Shown: positions 9,652-18,713, counted from the first letter of the stretch. The stretch: DNA of 64,000 nt from Clostridium collagenovorans DSM 3089 (GCF_900130005.1 NZ_FQXP01000003.1:806001-870000), one strand, 5' to 3'. Program-made: numbers and translations. The notes: generated by a model not told the origin, from the letters alone.

Positions 9652-9715
9652 TATATTTGGATAATACTCATATCGCAATATATGGATATGATATCATAAT
9701 TATCCATATATTTAA
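9652..9715 (-). promoter_or_regulatory. Repeated CCATATATT half-sites upstream of aroE, candidate operator
   Basis: CCATATATT occurs twice in direct orientation (near 9653 and 9703) and once inverted (9677). The last two form a 12-bp perfect inverted repeat, AATATATGGATA ... TATCCATATATT, with a 12-base spacer. The position just upstream of the aroE ribosome site suggests an operator; the regulator is unknown. Confidence 0.35.
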
Positions 9716-9760
9716 TATAGCATAAGTTGGAAAAGTTTTTAAGGTTTAATTTCAAATAAC

Positions 9761-10714
9761 TTATATTAAACTACTTAAATAGCCTTCAATAAGTTTCTTT
9801 AAATCTTTATATTTTTCTGGTAAATCTTCCTTAGTACCTATCATTTGAACTAAAGTTGCTAAATCTCTAAGCTTTCCAAGGTTATACCACTCTTTCTCAA
9901 GTTGTATATTAGCATATTTATTGTACTCTCTTTCGAATTCCCTTAACAATTTCTCATTAAAATACTCTTCATATCTAAAAAATTGAGCTATATCCGCAAC
10001 TCTATGACCTGCCATAGAAAATTCCCAATCCAGTACACATATTAGCCTATGATCTTTTATTAATATATTAGCCCCTTGAAAGTCTCCATGTACAAGACAT
10101 GATGATGTATCTAACTCTTTCAAAATGTCTTTTTTATCCTCTACCAATTTTATAATTTTTTTTGAAATATCTTCACCCAATCTTTTTCTAGCTCTTTCTC
10201 CTAAAAACATTTCATACCAAGACTCTAAAGGTGGTAACTTTTCATGCACCTTCAAGTTATCATCTAAAAAACCTATGGACTCATAGGAATTATTGTGTAA
10301 GACTGCTAATACTCTAGCAATATCACAAATAAATTCCTTTGAAATTTCATTTTCTTTTAACACATACTCCCTAAGAGAGCACCCCTCAATAAACTTATAT
10401 ATACCGAAAGTCCTATTTTCTATAAGCTCATGTTTACCTATATAATAAACTTCTTGAACAGGTATAATATCTTCTATTTTCTGCAATAAATTTCTCTCTC
10501 TCTTATAGCTCTCATCATCTTCATTAAATATCCTAAGTAGTAATTTATGATTAAGCCCTTCTACCTCTAATGCATAATTTGTATTTCTACACCCTTCCTT
10601 CATTCTAGTTATACTTTTTACCTTCAAATCTTTTCTATAACTTTTCAAAAGCAAATCCGCAACTTCTTTATTAATACTGAAAAAAGGTATACATCTTTCC
10701 CAATCTTTTTCCAT
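9761..10714 (-). CDS. APH-family phosphotransferase (aminoglycoside/choline kinase fold)
   Basis: The 317-residue product carries the phosphotransferase-family catalytic loop LVHGDFQGANIL near residue 210 and the metal-binding CVLDWEFSMAGHR near 228. An N-terminal ATP-binding lobe contains MKEGCRNTNYALEV. The family phosphorylates small alcohols such as choline, homoserine or methylthioribose, as well as aminoglycosides. Nothing in the neighbourhood fixes the substrate, and I do not infer drug resistance. AAGGAGG lies 7 bases before ATG. The diguanylate cyclase gene follows on the same strand but starts upstream at 11626, leaving a 33-base gap, so the two may be cotranscribed. Confidence 0.75.
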   Translation of the reverse strand: MEKDWERCIPFFSINKEVADLLLKSYRKDLKVKSITRMKEGCRNTNYALEVEGLNHKLLLRIFNEDDESYKRERNLLQKIEDIIPVQEVYYIGKHELIENRTFGIYKFIEGCSLREYVLKENEISKEFICDIARVLAVLHNNSYESIGFLDDNLKVHEKLPPLESWYEMFLGERARKRLGEDISKKIIKLVEDKKDILKELDTSSCLVHGDFQGANILIKDHRLICVLDWEFSMAGHRVADIAQFFRYEEYFNEKLLREFEREYNKYANIQLEKEWYNLGKLRDLATLVQMIGTKEDLPEKYKDLKKLIEGYLSSLI

Positions 10715-10747
10715 ATATGTCCTCCTTGGTTATACTATTGCACTATA

Positions 10748-11626
10748 TTATATACAAACCAAATTACGTCCACTATTTTTAGCTTCATACATTTTTTCAT
10801 CTACCTTAACTAAGGCACTTTCAATGGAATCATCTGATTTCAACTCATATACCCCTGCACTTATAGTAACATTTAAAAGAACATCCCCATATTTAAATAC
10901 TGTAGATTCTATAGATTGTCTAATTCTTTCTGCATTCTTTAAGGCCTCATTTCTATAAATACCCTCTGAAATAATAATGAATTCCTCTCCGCCTAAGCGA
11001 GTTACCCATTCTTTCTCTGGTTTTACATTTGCTCTTAAAACTTCAGAAATATCACGTAATAACTTATCCCCTATTATGTGCCCATAAGTATCATTAATAT
11101 TCTTAAAAAAATCTATATCAATTAAAGTCATGCTTACCTTTAAATATTCATCTTTAATAAAATTAATATCTTGCTGTAATCTTGAATTAAAGTATTCTCT
11201 ATTATATAAACCTGTTAAGGTATCTTTAAACAATTTATTATTTATATTATTTATATCTATTCTTGTAGAGAAATTTCCAAAATCATTTACAGCCACAACT
11301 CCCATATATTGAGAAATATCCTTTAACATTTCAATAATATATGTTTCTCCATTATATACAATTGGACTTGCTGTTATTAAATATATTTTTTCCTTTTTCT
11401 TTTCTAACTTAAAGAAAGTATTATTTTCTAAGTAAGCCCTTTTTGTTATACAGTTTTCACATACCTCATTTCTTTCCCAAAATCCATAACATAAATTATT
11501 GGTTTCAATAACTTTATTATCCTTATCTATTAGTACTTTATTGGATATTGGATTAACTATTCTAATTATATCATACAACCCATTAAATATAGATAGTCGT
11601 TCCTTTACACTTTCCATTAACCCCAC
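10748..11626 (-). CDS. Diguanylate cyclase with Cys-containing PAS-like sensor
   Basis: The 292-residue product has a C-terminal GGDEF domain (about residues 130-292) with an intact active site, TRLGGEEFIII, so it probably makes cyclic di-GMP from GTP. No RxxD inhibitory site precedes the GGEEF. The N-terminal 125 residues are PAS-like with three conserved-looking cysteines in NLCYGFWERNEVCENCITKR, the last two as CxxC. This suggests metal, Fe-S or redox sensing, which is inference. There is no membrane segment. The start is GTG 11626 with GGAGG 10 bases upstream; ATG 11617 is an alternative. Confidence 0.85.
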   Translation of the reverse strand: MGLMESVKERLSIFNGLYDIIRIVNPISNKVLIDKDNKVIETNNLCYGFWERNEVCENCITKRAYLENNTFFKLEKKKEKIYLITASPIVYNGETYIIEMLKDISQYMGVVAVNDFGNFSTRIDINNINNKLFKDTLTGLYNREYFNSRLQQDINFIKDEYLKVSMTLIDIDFFKNINDTYGHIIGDKLLRDISEVLRANVKPEKEWVTRLGGEEFIIISEGIYRNEALKNAERIRQSIESTVFKYGDVLLNVTISAGVYELKSDDSIESALVKVDEKMYEAKNSGRNLVCI

Positions 11627-11969
11627 TTATTCTTAGCCTCCAGCATTTACTTTTTGACTTTCGCTTCATAGCATCTTTTGACACTATATACTATATAATA
11701 GTAACTTTTTTCTTAATTAAAGTAAAGATATCATTATTTTTTAAATATTGCTAAAAGGTTTCTCCTAAGTAATATAAAAGTAACATCCTCTGTAACTTTT
11801 AGTCTATATTCATATTAATAGCAATACTTAAATATATATTATAAACATATTTTTTTACATCTTTAACTACTACTAAAAATAAAGTCTATTTTACTATTGA
11901 ATTATGGAATCATTGTAAAAGATATGATATATTATAAAGTATACAAAATGCAAGAAAAGGAATGATAAT
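11627..11969. other. Intergenic region between divergent dgc and glnS
   Basis: About 340 AT-rich bases between divergently transcribed genes. It must hold both promoters; candidate -10 elements such as TATGAT and TATATT lie about 30-45 bases before glnS, but none is well matched. I see no T-box consensus and no coding potential. Confidence 0.4.
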
Positions 11970-13622
11970 ATGGCTGATAATAATACAGGATCTAATTTTA
12001 TTAGAAATATAATATTAGATGATTTAAATTCTAAGAAACATGAAAAAATAATAACTCGTTTTCCACCAGAGCCAAATGGTTATTTACATATAGGTCATGC
12101 TAAATCTATAGTATTAAACTTTGGCCTTGGCGACGAGTTTGAGGGTAGAACTAATTTAAGATTTGATGACACTAATCCATCAAAGGAAGAAGTTGAATAT
12201 GTAGAATCTATTAAAAATGATGTTCAGTGGCTAGGTTATAAATGGGATGAGTTACATTTTGCTTCTAACTACTTTGATGAGATGTATGAAAGAGCTCAGC
12301 TTCTAATTAAAAAGGGATTAGCTTATGTTTGTGATCTTACACCCGAAGAAATAAGAGAATTTAGAGGTACTTTAACAGAGCCTGGTAAAGAAAGTCCTTA
12401 TAGAAATAGATCTGTAGAGGAAAACTTAGAGATATTCGATAAAATGAGATTAGGAGAGTTTGAGGATGGAAGCAAGGTTTTAAGAGCTAAAATAGATATG
12501 TCATCTCCTAATATAAATATGAGAGATCCTATTCTTTATAGAATATCTCATGCACAACATCACAATACAGGAGATAAGTGGTGTATATATCCAATGTATG
12601 ATTTTGCACATCCTTTAGAGGATGCTATAGAGGGTATAACACATTCTATTTGTACTTTAGAATTTGAAGATCATAGACCTTTATACGATTGGGTAGTTAA
12701 AGAGTGTGAAATGACTTCAACTCCTAGACAAATTGAATTTGCTAGACTTAATATAACAAATACAGTAATGAGTAAAAGAAAGCTCAAAATGCTAGTTGAT
12801 GAAGGTGTTGTTGATTCTTGGGATGATCCTAGAATGCCTACTATAGCTGGATTAAGAAGAAGAGGATATACTCCTGAATCTATTCGTAACTTCTGTAAAG
12901 AAATTGGAGTTGCTAAGTCTAATTCAACTGTAGATGCTCAAATGTTAGAATACTTTGTACGTGAAGATTTAAATAGTAAAGCTCCTAGAGCTATGGCTGT
13001 AATAAATCCCTTAAAACTTGTTATAACTAATTACCCTGAAGATACAAGCGAAATGCTTTACATAGAAAACAATCCTGATAATGAAGAATGTGGGAAAAGA
13101 GAAGTTCCATTTTCAAGAGAGCTTTACATTGAAAGAGAAGATTTCATGGAGAATCCTCCAAAGAAATACTTTAGACTTTTCCCTGGTAACGAAGTAAGAT
13201 TAAAAGGTGCTTACTTTGTTAAGTGTAATGAGGTTATAAAGGATGAAAATGGAGAAGTTATCGAAATTCATTGTACTTATGATGTTGAAACAAAAAGCGG
13301 AACTGGCTTTACAGGACGTAAAGTAAAAGGAACAATCCATTGGGTTGATGCTAAAACAGCTATTCCTGCAGAGTTTAGATTATATGAACCTTTAATTTTA
13401 GATAATGAAACTGAAGAAGATAAACACTTCTTAGAACAAATTAATCCTAACTCTTTAAGTATAATGAATGGGTATATAGAACCAAGTGCTTCTACTGCTG
13501 TAACCAATGATAAATATCAATTATTTAGACACGGTTATTTTAATGTAGACCCTAAATATACTACTGAAGATAAGTTAGTTTTTAATAGAATTGTTTCTTT
13601 AAAAAGTTCATTCAAATTTTAA
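11970..13622 (+). CDS. glnS: Glutaminyl-tRNA synthetase
   Basis: The 550-residue product is a class I aminoacyl-tRNA synthetase. The HIGH motif appears in PEPNGYLHIGHAKS (about residues 31-44), and the KMSKS counterpart is VMSKRKL near residue 265. LRFDDTNPSKEEVEYV and the C-terminal anticodon-binding beta-barrels, with RLFPGNEVRLKGAY, distinguish GlnRS from GluRS. It charges tRNA-Gln with glutamine directly. Many Firmicutes use the GatCAB route instead; clostridia with GlnRS acquired it secondarily, which is family knowledge. AAAGGAA precedes the ATG. Monocistronic with its own terminator. Confidence 0.95.
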   Translation: MADNNTGSNFIRNIILDDLNSKKHEKIITRFPPEPNGYLHIGHAKSIVLNFGLGDEFEGRTNLRFDDTNPSKEEVEYVESIKNDVQWLGYKWDELHFASNYFDEMYERAQLLIKKGLAYVCDLTPEEIREFRGTLTEPGKESPYRNRSVEENLEIFDKMRLGEFEDGSKVLRAKIDMSSPNINMRDPILYRISHAQHHNTGDKWCIYPMYDFAHPLEDAIEGITHSICTLEFEDHRPLYDWVVKECEMTSTPRQIEFARLNITNTVMSKRKLKMLVDEGVVDSWDDPRMPTIAGLRRRGYTPESIRNFCKEIGVAKSNSTVDAQMLEYFVREDLNSKAPRAMAVINPLKLVITNYPEDTSEMLYIENNPDNEECGKREVPFSRELYIEREDFMENPPKKYFRLFPGNEVRLKGAYFVKCNEVIKDENGEVIEIHCTYDVETKSGTGFTGRKVKGTIHWVDAKTAIPAEFRLYEPLILDNETEEDKHFLEQINPNSLSIMNGYIEPSASTAVTNDKYQLFRHGYFNVDPKYTTEDKLVFNRIVSLKSSFKF

Positions 13623-13657
13623 AAAATATTTATAAAGTAAAATTTATTTATAAATTC

Positions 13658-13696
13658 AGGAGCTACTTAATTAAATTTAATTAAGTAGCTCCTTTT
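13658..13696. terminator. Terminator after glnS
   Basis: Stem AGGAGCTACTTAATTAA with its exact mirror arm, followed by TTTT on the plus strand. It lies between converging glnS and the lipoprotein gene. Confidence 0.85.
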
Positions 13697-13702
13697 ATAC
13701 TT

Positions 13703-14329
13703 TTATTTTGCTAATTTAAACTCAATAGTTTTGCCTTCGCTACCAGCATTTTTACTCATTACTACAGAATCAGAAATAGTTACATCTTTAGGCACTTCGA
13801 ATACAACAAAGGTATTTTTAGTTGTTTCTCCATCAATTTTTTCTCCTGCAGTTATATAATTCATATCTTTATTTGTATTTTTCTCTCTATCATTTGCAAT
13901 ATCAGCAGCTTCACTATTTTTATATTCCTTTTGATCCTTCATGTATTTTAGCATAAAATCTGAAGTTTCATAAGCTACAGCTTCTTTAGAGTTGTTTTTC
14001 ATTTCTAATTTCACAATAATGAATTTATTTTCTGTTGTTTTATCATTGCTTCCATCACCAGATTTAATTACATCAGCTTCAGTAGCTTCAATAACTTTTA
14101 TATCAAAATGTCCTGATTTTTTCATATCTCCAAAGGTAACAGCTTTTATTTCATCTCCAACCTTTTCTGCTCCATCTTTTACTTTTTCTGCAGTATCTTT
14201 TACTCCTTCTTTTGTTTTTTCTGCTCCTTCTTCAACTTTTGTTTTTCCCTCTTCTACAGCCTTTTCTCCACATCCAACTACACCCAAAGTCATTAAAGTA
14301 GCTATAACGAGTGCTAAAGTTTTTTTCAT
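13703..14329 (-). CDS. Lipoprotein with DUF4352/telokin-like domain
   Basis: The 208-residue product has a lipoprotein signal ending in LGVVGC (lipid-modified Cys20). Residues 21-65 are a highly charged amphipathic helical stretch built of roughly 11-residue repeats (EGAEKTKEGVKDTAEKVKDG), resembling LEA/apolipoprotein-like helices. The C-terminal 140 residues look like the Ig-like DUF4352 fold, with FIIVKLEMKNNSKEAVAY and a late TFVVFEVP strand. It is probably anchored on the outer face of the membrane; function unknown. AGGAGGA precedes the ATG. Confidence 0.75.
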   Translation of the reverse strand: MKKTLALVIATLMTLGVVGCGEKAVEEGKTKVEEGAEKTKEGVKDTAEKVKDGAEKVGDEIKAVTFGDMKKSGHFDIKVIEATEADVIKSGDGSNDKTTENKFIIVKLEMKNNSKEAVAYETSDFMLKYMKDQKEYKNSEAADIANDREKNTNKDMNYITAGEKIDGETTKNTFVVFEVPKDVTISDSVVMSKNAGSEGKTIEFKLAK

Positions 14330-14445
14330 AATTCTCTTCCTCCTTAGTTAAATTAATTATACTGTTTATTATCTCACCATAAATTTTCTATATACATTAT
14401 TTAATATTTGTAGCCTTATGTTCAGCTTATTTTATATAAAAATAA

Positions 14446-14528
14446 AAGAGAGCTATTATAAAAATTATATTGTAAACACACTATATATATATAGTTTATG
14501 TCTACACTATAAAATTTATTGCTCTCTT
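14446..14528 (-). terminator. Complex stem-loop downstream of lipoprotein gene
   Basis: AAGAGAGC at 14446 pairs with GCTCTCTT at 14521. An inner AT-rich hairpin sits around the TATATATATATA stretch at 14482-14493. It starts 5 bases beyond the stop of the 14533-15120 gene. Confidence 0.5.
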
Positions 14529-14532
14529 AAAT

Positions 14533-15120
14533 TTACTTATTAAATATTTCTGAAATAGCTATAATATTTCCTGTTAAAGCATTATTAAGCTCATCATTGT
14601 TCTCCATAAGCCATTTATCATCTTTTTTACTTAACTCTATGTCAATAGTTCTTGTAACCTTTTCTATATCTGTAGATAGTAAAGATAACAATTTATCACT
14701 TAATTCTTTATTCATTTCATCATCACTTTTATTTTCCATACCTAATTGTATAGCATAAGTCATGTATTCTGGCATTATTTTTAATAATTTACTTCCTACA
14801 TCATTAAATTCTATTTCTATCTTTACAGTAGCCTTGTTTTTATCTTCTTTCGATATCTTTTCTTCTTTTATTGTGTAGGATATATCCTTAATTATATCCT
14901 GCATTTTTTTTACATACTCTTCTTCCTCATCTTCAGTCATTTCGTCAATACCTTCTTGACCATTTACTAAATAAGTAGCAGCTTTATCTAATTCACCTTT
15001 TTTATATGCATCTAAGAACCCTTTTACACTTTCTTGTGGTTTAACTGTTGAACAAGCTGTTAAAGAAATCATTAAAAATATACTTAAAAATAAACTAATA
15101 ATTTTTTTAAAATTTTTCAT
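14533..15120 (-). CDS. Small lipoprotein of unknown function
   Basis: The 195-residue product has a lipoprotein signal ending in LMISLTAC (Cys23). The mature part begins with a helical segment, ESVKGFLDAYKKGELDKAA, typical of DUF4878/DUF5105-type small lipoproteins with an NTF2-like fold, and includes an acidic loop, EMTEDEEEEYVKKM. I chose ATG 15120 because AAAGGGGAAG lies just upstream; the GTG seven codons earlier would overlap that ribosome site. It may be exported and membrane-held. Whether it works with the neighbouring lipoprotein is unknown. Confidence 0.7.
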   Translation of the reverse strand: MKNFKKIISLFLSIFLMISLTACSTVKPQESVKGFLDAYKKGELDKAATYLVNGQEGIDEMTEDEEEEYVKKMQDIIKDISYTIKEEKISKEDKNKATVKIEIEFNDVGSKLLKIMPEYMTYAIQLGMENKSDDEMNKELSDKLLSLLSTDIEKVTRTIDIELSKKDDKWLMENNDELNNALTGNIIAISEIFNK

Positions 15121-15242
15121 TTTCTTCCCCTTTATTTTCACTTTGAAAATTATTTTTTGTAAAATTTTGAGTTAAAAATTAATTTTATGTTAATTTTCCA
15201 TCCTTATGTAGTATACATAACTTTATAGTAAATTGCAATTAA

Positions 15243-15284
15243 AAAGGACCCATAAAATTCTATTTATTTTATGAATCCTCTTTT
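15243..15284 (-). terminator. Terminator of the thi operon
   Basis: Imperfect hairpin (AAAGGACCCATAAAAT with mirror ATTTTATGAATCCTCTTTT) about 50 bases past the stop of the last thi gene. Confidence 0.6.
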
Positions 15285-15335
15285 AAATTTGATTTATATA
15301 CATAAATCATGAAATTTTATACATTAGTAACTTTT

Positions 15336-15950
15336 CTAAAGTAAATTAAATCTTTTAAGTGTTTCTTTCACATTATTTGAAGTCATAATTTCTGACATAA
15401 TAGCTATACCATCCGCTCCACCTTGTAAAACTTCTTTATAATTATTGCTTTTTATTCCCCCTAAAGCTATAACAGGAATAGAAACCTTTTCACATATTTC
15501 TTCAATAAAACCAATACCCTTTGGCTTTAATCCTTCCTTGCACTTAGTTTCAAAAATATGTGATGCAATTATATAATCAGCCTTAAGTCTACTACATTCT
15601 AAAGCCTCTTCTACACTATGAATCGATACCCCAACTTCTCCATAATAATGTCTATTCTTCTCAATTCCCTTTTTTCCACCATACTCTATAAAAGTTTTGT
15701 AAGGTAGCTGAATACCAAAGGCATTATACTTTATAGCTAAGTCCATATTGGAGTTTATTATAACTGAAGATTCTTTATTTATAACTTCTATCAACTTATT
15801 ATACAAAGTCTCTAGCTTAAAGAAACTTAAATCTTTTTCTCTTAATATTATCTTACTTACTCCATTAAAAGAAGCTTCTTTGATAACTTCTATAAATTTT
15901 TCATCATTACATAACTTTCTATTAGTAATTAAATAAATCTCTTTATTCAT
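15336..15950 (-). CDS. ThiE/TenI-family protein (thiamine phosphate synthase or thiazole tautomerase)
   Basis: The 204-residue TIM-barrel product has the ThiE/TenI signatures IILREKDL near residue 35, SHIFETKCKEGLKPKG near 130 and IPVIALGGI near 160. ThiE joins the pyrimidine and thiazole phosphates; TenI tautomerises the ThiG product. The usual ThiE HVGQ(S/D)D pyrophosphate-site motif reads GIQLPYKTF here, which leans towards TenI, and the position directly after thiSFGH fits a thiazole role. I cannot settle which. Its ATG overlaps the end of thiH by 8 bases, suggesting translational coupling. It is under TPP riboswitch control with the rest of the operon. Confidence 0.8.
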   Translation of the reverse strand: MNKEIYLITNRKLCNDEKFIEVIKEASFNGVSKIILREKDLSFFKLETLYNKLIEVINKESSVIINSNMDLAIKYNAFGIQLPYKTFIEYGGKKGIEKNRHYYGEVGVSIHSVEEALECSRLKADYIIASHIFETKCKEGLKPKGIGFIEEICEKVSIPVIALGGIKSNNYKEVLQGGADGIAIMSEIMTSNNVKETLKRFNLL

Positions 15951-17052
15951 TAGCCCTTACCCAATCTTTAAATACAGGTTGGTATCCCTTTGAAATAAGC
16001 ATTTCTTTTATTTCCTCAACACTTCTATCATCACTTATATCAAACTGGGCATCACCGGCATTATTACTGCTGTGTCCCCCTACCTCTGTTGACACTCCTG
16101 CACTTATCTTAGTTACTCCTAAAGGTAATAAGTTTTCTCTAAATTCTGCACGTTCTCTTGTAGAAACATTTATTCCTATATTTTTTTGGAAGATTCTGAA
16201 GGCAAGTAATACTTGAACTATATTCTTATCAGTTACTTCCACAATATCATTAAATTCTCCACCAAAAGGTCTTATTCTTGGAAGAGAATATGATAATTCT
16301 ACAAAGGGATACTTGTCCCTTAAATATTTACCATGCATAGCAGTCATAAAAGCTTCTCTTCTAAATTCATTAAGACCTAATAAAGCTCCTATGCTTATTA
16401 TTCTCATTCCTCCTTGAAGTCCTCTTTCCGGTGCATCTAATCTAAACTTAAAGTTTTTCTTAGGACCACTTATGTGTACCTTATCATAAATTTTCTCATC
16501 ATAGACCTCTTGATAAACTGTTAAGCTATCAGCACCAGCCTTTACTACCTTTTCATAGTCCTCTACATTCATCGGGTAAATTTCAATTCCTATAGAAGGG
16601 AACTTATCACTTAGAGTTTTAATAGAGTCAACAACATATTCAGTTGGGGTATGATATTCACTTTCTCCTGTTAAGACAAGTAAATTCTTAAAGCCCATTT
16701 TAGATATTGCTTCAGCTTCTTTTAAAATTTCCTCCTTAGTAAGCTGCTTTCTATGAATTTTATTTTTAACCCCATATCCGCAATAAGCACAGTTATTAAC
16801 GCAATAGTTTGCTATATACATCGGTGTATATAGTCCTATAGATTTACCAAAGTGCTGTAAAGTTAATTCATGAGCTCTTTGTGCCATTTCCTCTAAAACT
16901 TCCTCTGCTTTAGGTGAAAGTAAATTTAATAAATCCTCATAGGTTGGATTTTCTTCATATATGCTTTTTTTAATTTGATTTAAGGTTACACCATTAAAAT
17001 ATTCATCATAATTGAATTCTCTAAACTTCTCCACTACACTGTAAAAACTCAC
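15943..17052 (-). CDS. thiH: 2-iminoacetate synthase (radical SAM)
   Basis: The 369-residue product is a radical SAM enzyme with the CxxxCxxC cluster motif in ANYCVNNCAYCGYG near residues 81-94, the standard ThiH variant. It splits tyrosine into p-cresol and dehydroglycine, which ThiG uses to build the thiazole of thiamine. Use of ThiH rather than the oxygen-dependent ThiO fits an anaerobe. Start is GTG 17052 with AAGGGG 9 bases upstream. It follows thiG after 62 bases. Confidence 0.95.
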   Translation of the reverse strand: MSFYSVVEKFREFNYDEYFNGVTLNQIKKSIYEENPTYEDLLNLLSPKAEEVLEEMAQRAHELTLQHFGKSIGLYTPMYIANYCVNNCAYCGYGVKNKIHRKQLTKEEILKEAEAISKMGFKNLLVLTGESEYHTPTEYVVDSIKTLSDKFPSIGIEIYPMNVEDYEKVVKAGADSLTVYQEVYDEKIYDKVHISGPKKNFKFRLDAPERGLQGGMRIISIGALLGLNEFRREAFMTAMHGKYLRDKYPFVELSYSLPRIRPFGGEFNDIVEVTDKNIVQVLLAFRIFQKNIGINVSTRERAEFRENLLPLGVTKISAGVSTEVGGHSSNNAGDAQFDISDDRSVEEIKEMLISKGYQPVFKDWVRANE

Positions 17053-17114
17053 ATCAATTCCCCTTTATTATTAATATTCTTATTTCTATAAGTAAGTTTG
17101 CAATAGTATCTATA

Positions 17115-17879
17115 TTATTTCAAAAAACCTGTTAAAGGAGATGATGCCTTTGCCATATTAGAAACTGAGCCTAACTTAGATAAGTAAGCAAGTCGTCCAC
17201 CTTCCACTGCTAATTTAAATGCTTTAGCCATATTAACTGGATCCTCTGATGTAGCTATTGCTGTATTAACTAAAACTGCCGCTGCTCCCATTTCCATTGC
17301 TTCCATAGCCTCTGAAGGTCTTCCTATACCTGCATCCACTATTATAGGTGCGTCTATTTCTTCTATCATTATACGAATTAATTCTTTTGTCTGAAGACCT
17401 CTATTACTGCCAATTGGAGCTCCTAAAGGCATTACTGCAACAGCACCTGCTTCTACTAATCTTTTTCCTGCATATAAATCTGGAGTCATATATGGTAAAA
17501 CCTTAAATCCTTCTTTAGCTAATATTTCAGTTGCCTTTATTGTTTCTTCATTGTCTGGTAATAAGTACTTAGCATCTGAAATAACCTCTATTTTCACCCA
17601 ATCACCACAACCCATGGCTCTTCCAAGTCTCGCAATTCTTACTGCTTCTTCTGCTGTTTTAGCACCTGAAGTATTAGGAAGTAATATTGTATTTTTAGGA
17701 ACATGTTCTAAAATATTTTCCTCCTTATTATCAAAATCAACTCTTCTAACAGCAACTGTTATTACTTGAGATTGTGATTCCTTTAATATATTAGGAATTA
17801 GCTTATTTGAGCTATATTTACCTGATCCTACAAACAATCTTGATTCTAATTCAACACCAGCAATTTTAAATTTATCCAT
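17115..17879 (-). CDS. thiG: Thiazole synthase
   Basis: The 254-residue TIM-barrel product condenses deoxyxylulose 5-phosphate, dehydroglycine and ThiS thiocarboxylate into thiazole phosphate. Visible segments include SRLFVGSGKY at the N-terminus, TVAVRRVDF, LPNTSGAKTAEEAVRIARL, the phosphate-binding VMPLGAPIGSNRGL and the C-terminal VDAGIGRPSEAMEAMEMGA. AAGGGG precedes the ATG. Third gene of the operon, 26 bases after thiF. Confidence 0.96.
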   Translation of the reverse strand: MDKFKIAGVELESRLFVGSGKYSSNKLIPNILKESQSQVITVAVRRVDFDNKEENILEHVPKNTILLPNTSGAKTAEEAVRIARLGRAMGCGDWVKIEVISDAKYLLPDNEETIKATEILAKEGFKVLPYMTPDLYAGKRLVEAGAVAVMPLGAPIGSNRGLQTKELIRIMIEEIDAPIIVDAGIGRPSEAMEAMEMGAAAVLVNTAIATSEDPVNMAKAFKLAVEGGRLAYLSKLGSVSNMAKASSPLTGFLK

Positions 17880-17905
17880 TTCTATTACCCCTTTTTATTT
17901 ATATT

Positions 17906-18712
17906 TTAAATACTATATTCTTCACATAAAATTCTAAGAGCCATATTAGCCATATGATTAGCAGCTATGCACACTCTAGGTGCCATTAATCCACTGCCAA
18001 CCTTGGCTTCATTCTCTTCATCCCCACAAAGATAGAATTTGTTTGTGACCTTTCTTGTTTTAATTGTATTAGAAGAAAAATATCCTGCCATACCTGAAGA
18101 ACCTATGAAAAACTTTTCTCTGCATTTAGTAAGAACTATATTAGCAATCATTGCTTTACATTCAGCTTTATCAAAGGCTTCTATTACTATGTCAGCACCT
18201 GAGATTAAATCCTCAATATTCTCTTCCTTTAAGTATTGATTATGACATTCTACTTCAATAAAAGGATTAACCTTTTCAATTATTTCTTTAGTTGCATCTA
18301 CCTTATGCATGCCTAAATGTTCTAAATAATAATTTTGTCTATTTAAGTTGGAAGGTTCTACAACATCAAAATCTATAATAATTAATTTTCCTACTCCAAT
18401 TCTTGCTAAGGATATAGCTATATTAGAACCAAGTCCTCCAAGCCCAGCTACAGCTACAGTGGATTTTTCTAATTTTTCATAAACAAAAGGAGTATGTCTT
18501 GCCATCATAACAGCTTTAAGTTCTTCTTTACTTAACTTTTCTCCTCTTTTTATTACACTAACTACATCGCCTTCACTTAATACACAGTCCTCACTAATTG
18601 GAAATCCATTTAAGATTATTATATCTCCATAATTTTTCAACCTATCTTTAATCCCAAAGACAGTTTCCTTGTTTGATACCTCTACTTCTCTTTCATTGAA
18701 TTTAATTTTCAC
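17906..18712 (-). CDS. thiF: ThiS adenylyltransferase ThiF, with N-terminal ThiS-like domain
   Basis: The 268-residue product is an E1-like enzyme that adenylates the C-terminus of ThiS. The ATP-binding loop reads VAVAGLGGLGSNIAIS near residue 86, with DFDVVEPSNLNRQNYY following. Residues 1-62 form a ubiquitin/ThiS-like beta-grasp domain (IILNGFPISEDCVLSEGDVV) lacking the terminal Gly-Gly, so it cannot be the sulphur carrier itself. Start GTG 18712 lies one base after the thiS stop, and its ribosome site GGAGGCGG is made by the Gly-Gly-Gly codons of thiS. An upstream TTG in frame is possible but would overlap the site. Confidence 0.93.
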   Translation of the reverse strand: MKIKFNEREVEVSNKETVFGIKDRLKNYGDIIILNGFPISEDCVLSEGDVVSVIKRGEKLSKEELKAVMMARHTPFVYEKLEKSTVAVAGLGGLGSNIAISLARIGVGKLIIIDFDVVEPSNLNRQNYYLEHLGMHKVDATKEIIEKVNPFIEVECHNQYLKEENIEDLISGADIVIEAFDKAECKAMIANIVLTKCREKFFIGSSGMAGYFSSNTIKTRKVTNKFYLCGDEENEAKVGSGLMAPRVCIAANHMANMALRILCEEYSI

Positions 18713-18713
18713 T

